Shown: positions 59,080-64,000 of the stretch, piece by piece | Position numbering within the stretch: position 1 is the first letter of the stretch | Layout of the letters: each line of letters opens with the position of its first letter | From: Kribbella solani | GTDB taxonomy: Bacteria > Actinomycetota > Actinomycetes > Propionibacteriales > Kribbellaceae | Reading direction: 5' to 3' | DNA length: 64,000 nt | Assembly (NCBI RefSeq): GCF_014205295.1 | Contig: NZ_JACHNF010000001.1 | Coordinates: 6,386,001-6,450,000 of the forward strand | Translations under genes and position numbers: made by a program | Notes under the pieces: generated by a model | Databases searched by the model: none | Seen by the model: only the letters and a program-made list of their open reading frames with translations | Told to the model about the DNA's origin: nothing

Positions 59080-60210
59080 ATGACGGGGCCGCTTGGGCCG
59101 TCTGGGCCGCGCGTGGCCGTGGTGGGAATTCACGGCCACGGCGCCTCCCATCTCCGGAACGTCACCCGGCTGGCCGGACGCGGCCAGGCCGAGCTGGTCG
59201 CGGTCGCCGACCCGCAAGGCGCGGCCGACCTGCCGGCCGGGGTCCAGGTCTTCGCGGGTCTGGACGAGCTGCTGGCCGCGACCGCGGTCGACGTGGTGGT
59301 GATCTGTACGCCGATCCAGACGCACGTACCGCTCGCGGAGCTGGCGATGCGCGCGGGCGCCGACATACTGCTGGAGAAGCCGCCGACCGCGACGCTGGCC
59401 GAGTTCGAGCGGCTGTCCGCAGTGGTGGCCGAGACCGGCCGGGCTTGCCAGGTCGGGTTCCAGGCGCAGGCGTCGGAGGCCACGTTGAAGCTGGCATCGA
59501 TGATCGCCGACGGACACCTCGGCGAGCTTCGCGGCATCAGCGCGACCGGCAAGTGGGTACGAAAGGCGCGGTACTTCCAGCGGGCGCGCTGGTCCGGCCG
59601 GCGACGGCTCGACGGAATCGACGTGGTCGACGGCGCGGTGACGAACCCACTCGCGCATGCGGCCGCGGCTGCGCTGCTGCTGGACGGTTCGACCGGCGTG
59701 GATGACGTACGCACGGTCGAGACCGAGCTGTACCGGGCGAATCCGATCGAGTCCGACGACACCTCATCGGTACGGATCACGACCACTCGAGGTACGCCGA
59801 TCCTGATCGCGGTCACCTTGTGCGCGACGGAGCATCTGGAGGCGTCCGTGATCGTGCACGGCTCTGAAGGGCGTGCGGTGCTGACGTACCAGTCGGACCT
59901 GATCGACGGTACGAAGTACGGCCGGGCGGATCTGCTGGAGAACCTGATCGCACACCGCGCCGACCCGGCCGTACCGCTCTACTGTCCTTTGCACGCGACC
60001 GGCGGATTCACCCGCGTGGTCGAGGCGGTGCGGACCGCCCCGGATCCGATCGAGATTCCCGCGGAGCTGGTGCGCTGGGAAGGCGACGGACCGGAACGCC
60101 GGCCGGTCGTCCTCGAAGTGGAGGACTGGATCGACCGCGCCTCGGACGAGCTCGCGTTGTTCAGCGAACTCGGCGCGCCTTGGAGCCAATCAAAAGGGAA
60201 GACTCAATGA
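59080..60210 (+). CDS. Gfo/Idh/MocA family oxidoreductase
   Basis: 376-residue NAD(P)-dependent sugar dehydrogenase: RVAVVGIHGHGASHLRNV (Rossmann loop), VVICTPIQTHVPLAELAMRAG, and DILLEKPPTATLAEF with the catalytic Lys of the EKP motif. The C-terminal half is the usual alpha/beta substrate domain (WVRKARYFQRARWSG). The ATG at 59080 immediately follows a small hairpin CGGCAA-CTGA-TTGCCG (59064-59079) and has no Shine-Dalgarno, so translation may depend on the upstream gene. It overlaps the next gene by ATGA. Confidence 0.9.
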   Translation: MTGPLGPSGPRVAVVGIHGHGASHLRNVTRLAGRGQAELVAVADPQGAADLPAGVQVFAGLDELLAATAVDVVVICTPIQTHVPLAELAMRAGADILLEKPPTATLAEFERLSAVVAETGRACQVGFQAQASEATLKLASMIADGHLGELRGISATGKWVRKARYFQRARWSGRRRLDGIDVVDGAVTNPLAHAAAAALLLDGSTGVDDVRTVETELYRANPIESDDTSSVRITTTRGTPILIAVTLCATEHLEASVIVHGSEGRAVLTYQSDLIDGTKYGRADLLENLIAHRADPAVPLYCPLHATGGFTRVVEAVRTAPDPIEIPAELVRWEGDGPERRPVVLEVEDWIDRASDELALFSELGAPWSQSKGKTQ

Positions 60211-61115
60211 CGCGGAATCTTGGCTGCAACCACGCGGTCGGCCGATCCATCCAGGTCACCGCGGGCGGCCGCGAGCTGTTCACGTACGTGTACAACGCGG
60301 ACGACCCGCAGTACGAATCGCCGCGCCCGTACTTCCACCCGATCCGCACGCTGACCGGCGATCTGGTCAGCGTGTACCGCCCGTGGGATCACCTGTGGCA
60401 CAAGGGTCTCGCGTGGTCGCTGCCGCACTTCGGGCGGGACAATTTCTGGGGCGGGCCGACGTACGCCAAGGAGGACGGCTACCAGCCGCGGGACAACAAC
60501 GGATCGCAGCACCACGACCGGGTGGACGCGCTCGACGTCAGCGATGACGAGGTCCGGTTCGCGCATCACCTCTCGTGGCACACCCAGAGCGGCAAGCAGG
60601 TCGTCGACGAGCTGCGTACGATCATCACGCGCTGCACCGACGACGGCTGGGTGTTGCGGTACGAGACCGCGATGACGAACGTGTCCGGCGAGGACGTACC
60701 GATCGGCAGCCCGACCACGGCCGGTCGGCCGAACGCCGGGTACGGCGGACTGTTCTGGCGCGGACCGCGCTGCTTTACCAACGGCACGATCCTCTCCCCG
60801 CAGGGCAGCGGGCGCGACGAGTTGATGGGGCAGCGCGCACCGTGGATGGGCTTCACCGCGCGGCAGGACGAGACGGACACGGCGTCGACGATCATCGTCG
60901 CGGACGACACCGGCAACGTACGCCATCCTCCGCGGTGGTTCGTCCGCTCGGAGAACTTCGCCGCGGTCTGCCCGGCTCCGTGGTTCTCCGAAGAACTGCC
61001 TGTCCCGGCCGGCAGCACTCTTAACCTCAGGTACGCCGTCCTGGTCGCCGACGGTCTCTCCGATGACGCCCGCGCCAACGCGCTCGCGGACCAGGCGCGG
61101 AAAGCACTGGGCTAA
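60207..61115 (+). CDS. PmoA/DUF6807 family protein
   Basis: 302-residue beta-rich protein: PYFHPIRTLTGDLVSVYRPWDHLWHKGLAWSL contains the conserved HPxxT and D-H-x-x-H elements of the DUF6807 (PmoA-like) family, followed by NNGSQHHDRVDAL, GLFWRGPRCFTNG and CPAPWFSEELPVPAG. It often accompanies Gfo/Idh/MocA oxidoreductases in sugar-utilisation loci; the reaction is not known. AAAAGGGAA precedes the ATG. A terminator follows. Confidence 0.88.
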   Translation: MTRNLGCNHAVGRSIQVTAGGRELFTYVYNADDPQYESPRPYFHPIRTLTGDLVSVYRPWDHLWHKGLAWSLPHFGRDNFWGGPTYAKEDGYQPRDNNGSQHHDRVDALDVSDDEVRFAHHLSWHTQSGKQVVDELRTIITRCTDDGWVLRYETAMTNVSGEDVPIGSPTTAGRPNAGYGGLFWRGPRCFTNGTILSPQGSGRDELMGQRAPWMGFTARQDETDTASTIIVADDTGNVRHPPRWFVRSENFAAVCPAPWFSEELPVPAGSTLNLRYAVLVADGLSDDARANALADQARKALG

Positions 61116-61117
61116 GT

Positions 61118-61148
61118 CGCTTCCTTATCAACAAAAAAGGAAGCGTTT
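61118..61148 (+). terminator. Terminator of the carbohydrate operon
   Basis: CGCTTCCTT (61118-61126), A-rich loop, AAGGAAGCG (61137-61145), then TTTG. GGAAGCGTTTGA (61139-61150) inside it partly matches the LacI-type operator pattern. Confidence 0.8.
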
Positions 61149-61321
61149 GAAATTCGGAGGTGTAAGCCGCCAAGGTAATGGGGAGGTTCGAGACGTTTCC
61201 GGATTCGCCTCCCCTTCCGGGGCCGGGAACCGGTAGCCTCGTGCAGCGCGCTACATGGGGGCCGCCGTACCACCCACCCGACGAACTGCCGGAGAGCCCA
61301 AACCGGTCAGGAGAGCACGTC

Positions 61322-62689
61322 TTGCAGGAGAACACCAGCACAACCAGTACTGGCGAACTGGTCAACGTACCCCTCACCGGTGCGGACAAAGTCGCCTACG
61401 CTTTCTACGCGACCGCGGCTGCCGCGGCTCTGGTCGGCCAGGTCTGGGCCGGCGTGACCCATATCCCCTGGCCGGACAGCGGCTTCTCGACGCTGCTCAA
61501 GATCGTCCTGGTCACTCCCGCGGTCGCGGTGCTCGAGCTCGGTGGTGTCGCCACCGCCGCGCTCGCCGACCTGCGCCGGCGCAAGGGCGAGCAGGCCTAC
61601 GCGTACCGGGCGATGTCGTTCTTCGCGGCCCTGGTCGCGGTCGTCTTCAACGTGATCGGCCACTGGCGGCCGGAGGAGCGGTTCCTCGCCTTCGGCTTCG
61701 GCGGCCTGTCCGCGTTCGCCTACGTACTCTGGCTGATCCACAGCTCGGCGCGCCGCCGCGACGCGCTGCGCGGGGCGGGGCAGATGCGTGACACCGGTCC
61801 GGTGTACGGCCTGGTGCAGTGGGCTCGCGAACCGCGGGTCACCTGGCTGGCCCGTTCGCTGGCGATCGAACACGGCTACGGCCTGTACGAGAGTCTCCGC
61901 GCGGCGCAGCACCAGATCCGGAACCGGAGCCGGCGTGAGGCGATCGCCGGAACGGTTGCCGAGTACATCCGGTCCGAGCACCAGGACGAGCGGCTGGCGA
62001 AGATCGCCGAGACGACGTACGACCCGGACCGGCTGGCCGGCATGCTCGAGGAGCGGATCAACTACGAGGTCATCACCAACAAGCTGACCAAGGCGATCTC
62101 GCCGCCACCGGAGGCCGAAGAGCGTCCGGCCGCGGTGTGGGTGCTCGAAGGCGGGCAGCCGCGGCGCGCGGACGGCGGTGTGTCGTTGCGTGGCGACGAG
62201 GACGCCTGGACCGGCGAGCTGATGGCGATCGTCGACCAGCCCGACCGGACCGACAGCGACGTCGCCGAGGCGGTCGTGGTCGAGGACGAGAGCGAGTCGC
62301 GGAACGGTGCCAGCGGCAAGCTTCAGCCGCTGGCCCCGCAGCCGAAGGCCGAGCCGGTGGTGAAGAAGCCGCAGCCGCCGTCACCGTTCGCGGGACCGAC
62401 GGACGCCCAGCCGCCGGCGCTGCTGAGCGGTGTGAAGGTCGAACCGGTGCTACCGGACCCGGCGCCGGCCGGGAAGGCTGAGCCGGAGCCGGAGGAAGAG
62501 CAGCCGGAGCCGACCGATCTGGAGAAGCGGCGGATGCGCGCGTGGAACATGCTGGCCGACTGGCCGGAAGGTCACGAGCGCACGGCGAAGAACCTGGCCA
62601 CGGCGATCAACTGCAGCGAGCCGATGGCGAGCCGTTTCATCGAGCAGTACGAGGCTGAGCACGGCCTGGTCTTCACCTCGCCGAACTGA
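61322..62689 (+). CDS. DUF2637-like membrane protein with C-terminal HTH-like region
   Basis: 455 residues. Four transmembrane helices (about 22-44, 52-78, 88-107 and 115-137) match the DUF2637 layout known from actinomycete plasmid-spread and integrative-element proteins. A cytoplasmic helical region (about 140-270) and a Pro/Glu-rich linker (about 320-400) follow, then a small helical domain WNMLADWPEGHERTAKNLAT with AINCSEPMASRFIEQYE. TTG at 61322 has AGGAGAG six bases upstream and a TAGCCT box at 61234-61239 lies before it. No transfer genes are nearby; the function is unknown. Confidence 0.75.
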   Translation: MQENTSTTSTGELVNVPLTGADKVAYAFYATAAAAALVGQVWAGVTHIPWPDSGFSTLLKIVLVTPAVAVLELGGVATAALADLRRRKGEQAYAYRAMSFFAALVAVVFNVIGHWRPEERFLAFGFGGLSAFAYVLWLIHSSARRRDALRGAGQMRDTGPVYGLVQWAREPRVTWLARSLAIEHGYGLYESLRAAQHQIRNRSRREAIAGTVAEYIRSEHQDERLAKIAETTYDPDRLAGMLEERINYEVITNKLTKAISPPPEAEERPAAVWVLEGGQPRRADGGVSLRGDEDAWTGELMAIVDQPDRTDSDVAEAVVVEDESESRNGASGKLQPLAPQPKAEPVVKKPQPPSPFAGPTDAQPPALLSGVKVEPVLPDPAPAGKAEPEPEEEQPEPTDLEKRRMRAWNMLADWPEGHERTAKNLATAINCSEPMASRFIEQYEAEHGLVFTSPN

Positions 62690-62705
62690 GTTTCAAGAGC
62701 TATGT

Positions 62706-62748
62706 GAACTGCCGGTGCGCCTCAGAGGTTGAGGTTCACCGGCAGTTC
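62706..62748. terminator. Convergent terminator overlapping the P450 3' end
   Basis: GAACTGCCGGTG (62706-62717) and CACCGGCAGTTC (62737-62748), perfect 12-bp stem; the right arm lies in the last P450 codons. Confidence 0.75.
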
Positions 62749-63924
62749 CGCGAGACCGCTGACCAGGACGCGCCGCCATTCGAGCTCTTCGGCCGGTTTC
62801 GCGAGCCGCATCCGCGGGAAGCGCCGGACCAGCGCCAGCAGTGCCTCCTGCAACTCGATCCGCGCCAGTTGCGCGCCGAGACAGAAGTGCGGTCCGAAGC
62901 CGAAGGACAGGTGCTTGTTGTCCGCCCGGTCCAGGCGCAGTTCGTCCGGCGCTTCGTACGCCCGGGGGTCGCGGTTGGCCGAGTTGAGGGCTGCCATCAC
63001 GCCTTCGCCGGCCTTGATGCGTACGCCGTGCAGCTCGAGGTCCTCGAGCGCGACCCGCAACTGCCCGACCTCGCTGAACCGGTTGAAGCGCAGCAGTTCC
63101 TCGATCGCCGACGGGACCAGCGACGGGTCCGCGACCAGCCGATCCCAGTTCTCCGGCCAGCGCAGCAGGGTCGCGACACAGCTGGAGATCTGGTTCGCCG
63201 AGGTCTCGTGACCGGCGACCAGCAGGTTCACGCCGAACGCGATCAGCTCCTCCTGGCTGAGCCGATCGCCCTGCTCGCGGGCGCGGACGAGCTCGTCGAG
63301 CAGATCCTCGGCCGGCTGATCGGTGTTCGCCAGCTTCTTGCCGACCAGGTCCTCGATGTACGCGGTCAGGCTGGTCATCGCGTCCTCGACCAGGTCCTTC
63401 TCCGCCATCTTCATGCTGTACCCGAGCTCGGTCCACTCGCGGAACTGTTCCCGGTCCGCGTACGGTACGCCGAGCAGCTGGCAGATGACCTGGATCGGCA
63501 GCGGCAATGCGACCAGCTGACGGAGGTCGGCGCCATCGCCGGCGCGGGCCACGTCCTCGGCGAGTCGCGCCGACAGCTCGGCGACCCACGGCCGGGTACG
63601 TTCGATCTTCCGGTGCGCGAACGTTGGGGCCACCAACCGTCGGAGCCGGGTGTGCTCGGGCGGGTCGGTGGTGGTCAGGCTGTTCGGCATCGGCTTGGCC
63701 AGCGCGACCCGGGGCGCGCCCTGCTTGACCACGGCGGCGCGCGAGAAGCGCGGATCGGCGAGTACGAGTTTGACGTCCTCGTACCGCGTCACCAGCCAGA
63801 CGTCGGCGCCGGCCAGCGTGCGGACCCGCGCCACCGGGCGGTCCTCGCGCAGCTCGGCGAACGTCGGCGACGGATCGAACCGGAACGCGTCCTCGAACGG
63901 AATCTGCAACACCGGATCAGCCAT
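62722..63924 (-). CDS. Cytochrome P450
   Basis: 400-residue haem mono-oxygenase, soluble bacterial type. I-helix AGHETSANQIS with the conserved acid-Thr pair replaced by HETS, K-helix EELLRF (E-x-x-R), and haem-binding FGFGPHFCLGAQLAR with axial C348. The N-terminal TTDPPEHTRLRRLVAPTF is typical of actinomycete CYP105/107-like enzymes. The substrate is unknown, and redox partners are not in the window. TAGGGT (63936-63931) is 6 nt before the ATG, so the message is probably leaderless; a TTAGGT-type dyad overlaps this promoter. Confidence 0.95.
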   Translation of the reverse strand: MADPVLQIPFEDAFRFDPSPTFAELREDRPVARVRTLAGADVWLVTRYEDVKLVLADPRFSRAAVVKQGAPRVALAKPMPNSLTTTDPPEHTRLRRLVAPTFAHRKIERTRPWVAELSARLAEDVARAGDGADLRQLVALPLPIQVICQLLGVPYADREQFREWTELGYSMKMAEKDLVEDAMTSLTAYIEDLVGKKLANTDQPAEDLLDELVRAREQGDRLSQEELIAFGVNLLVAGHETSANQISSCVATLLRWPENWDRLVADPSLVPSAIEELLRFNRFSEVGQLRVALEDLELHGVRIKAGEGVMAALNSANRDPRAYEAPDELRLDRADNKHLSFGFGPHFCLGAQLARIELQEALLALVRRFPRMRLAKPAEELEWRRVLVSGLAELPVNLNL

Positions 63925-63935
63925 ACCCCGACCCT

Positions 63936-63959
63936 AGGCAACTTAGGTAACCCTTGCCT
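63936..63959. promoter_or_regulatory. Dyad upstream of P450, possible iron box
   Basis: AGGCAA (63936-63941) and TTGCCT (63954-63959) flank TTAGGTAACC. The stretch TTAGGTAACCCTTGCCTCC (63943-63961) matches the IdeR/DmdR consensus TTAGGTTAGGCTAACCTAA at 12 of 19 positions. It could serve P450 or a gene beyond the window. Confidence 0.35.
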
Positions 63960-64000
63960 CCGAGAACGGCGCGTCGGCAGGCGCGCGGCGGATCGCGTCC

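Noticed and set aside
1..64000. tRNA or rRNA genes
   Set aside because: No cloverleaf with a TTCGA-type loop and no rRNA core sequence was recognised on either strand.

Overview
The window is high-GC DNA from a mycelial actinomycete. The evidence is Scy/FilP-like polar coiled-coil proteins, a BldN-type sigma factor with a probable RsbN-type anti-sigma protein, the 33-residue ribosomal protein bS22, DisA, Rex and many leaderless-looking starts. Gene content suggests Propionibacteriales (Kribbella or Nocardioides relatives), but that assignment is inference. No rRNA, tRNA, CRISPR array, prophage or transposase was seen.

Layout. 1-0.94 kb: 3' end of clpC. 0.95-1.5 kb: terminator with a tandemly amplified arm, then a nested hairpin. 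1.5-4.8 kb: two polar-growth coiled-coil genes. 4.8-12.4 kb: genome maintenance (mutY, disA, radA) with fabH and an MFS/PadR efflux pair. 12.4-16.5 kb: methyltransferase, MFS, a wax-ester/DGAT-type acyltransferase and a VOC protein. 16.6-21.9 kb: Ppx, a TIM-barrel isomerase, TetR and HD proteins and an ABC exporter. 22-26.6 kb: ECF sigma factor with membrane partner, DUF695 protein, proline dehydrogenase and proC. 26.6-34.3 kb: PH-like membrane protein, trpS with an attenuator, two SGNH hydrolases, a TetR-controlled small membrane gene, acuC, a small HTH protein and a decayed MarR gene. 34.2-41.3 kb: dehalogenase-like hydrolase opposite a SARP regulator, a small exported peptide, bS22, an SDR and an acyltransferase. 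41.4-51.1 kb: bldN/rsbN-like pair, acyl-CoA ligase, glutaredoxin, then rex-hemA-hemC-hemD-hemB. 51.2-61.1 kb: a LacI-controlled carbohydrate locus. 61.3-64 kb: a DUF2637-like membrane protein and a P450.

How the parts connect. The ppx-to-hemB stretch follows, from memory, the conserved actinobacterial order known around Mycobacterium Rv0496-Rv0512, with accessory genes inserted. rex sits first in the heme operon behind its own likely operator, so redox state would set the supply of heme precursors. The carbohydrate locus has an exported alpha/alpha-toroid lyase-like enzyme facing a CUT1 importer with no ATPase gene, followed by an oxidoreductase and a PmoA/DUF6807 protein. LacI-type palindromes lie at both divergent promoters.

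The most notable regulatory finding is upstream of trpS: a leaderless 11-codon leader peptide with tandem Trp codons and a complete 1:2 / 2:3 / 3:4 alternative-pairing attenuator. Other marked signals are a SARP-type 11-bp direct repeat, paired TetR palindromes, a 16-bp palindrome across an ABC operon start, and a recurring TANNNT hexamer 6-8 nt before start codons.
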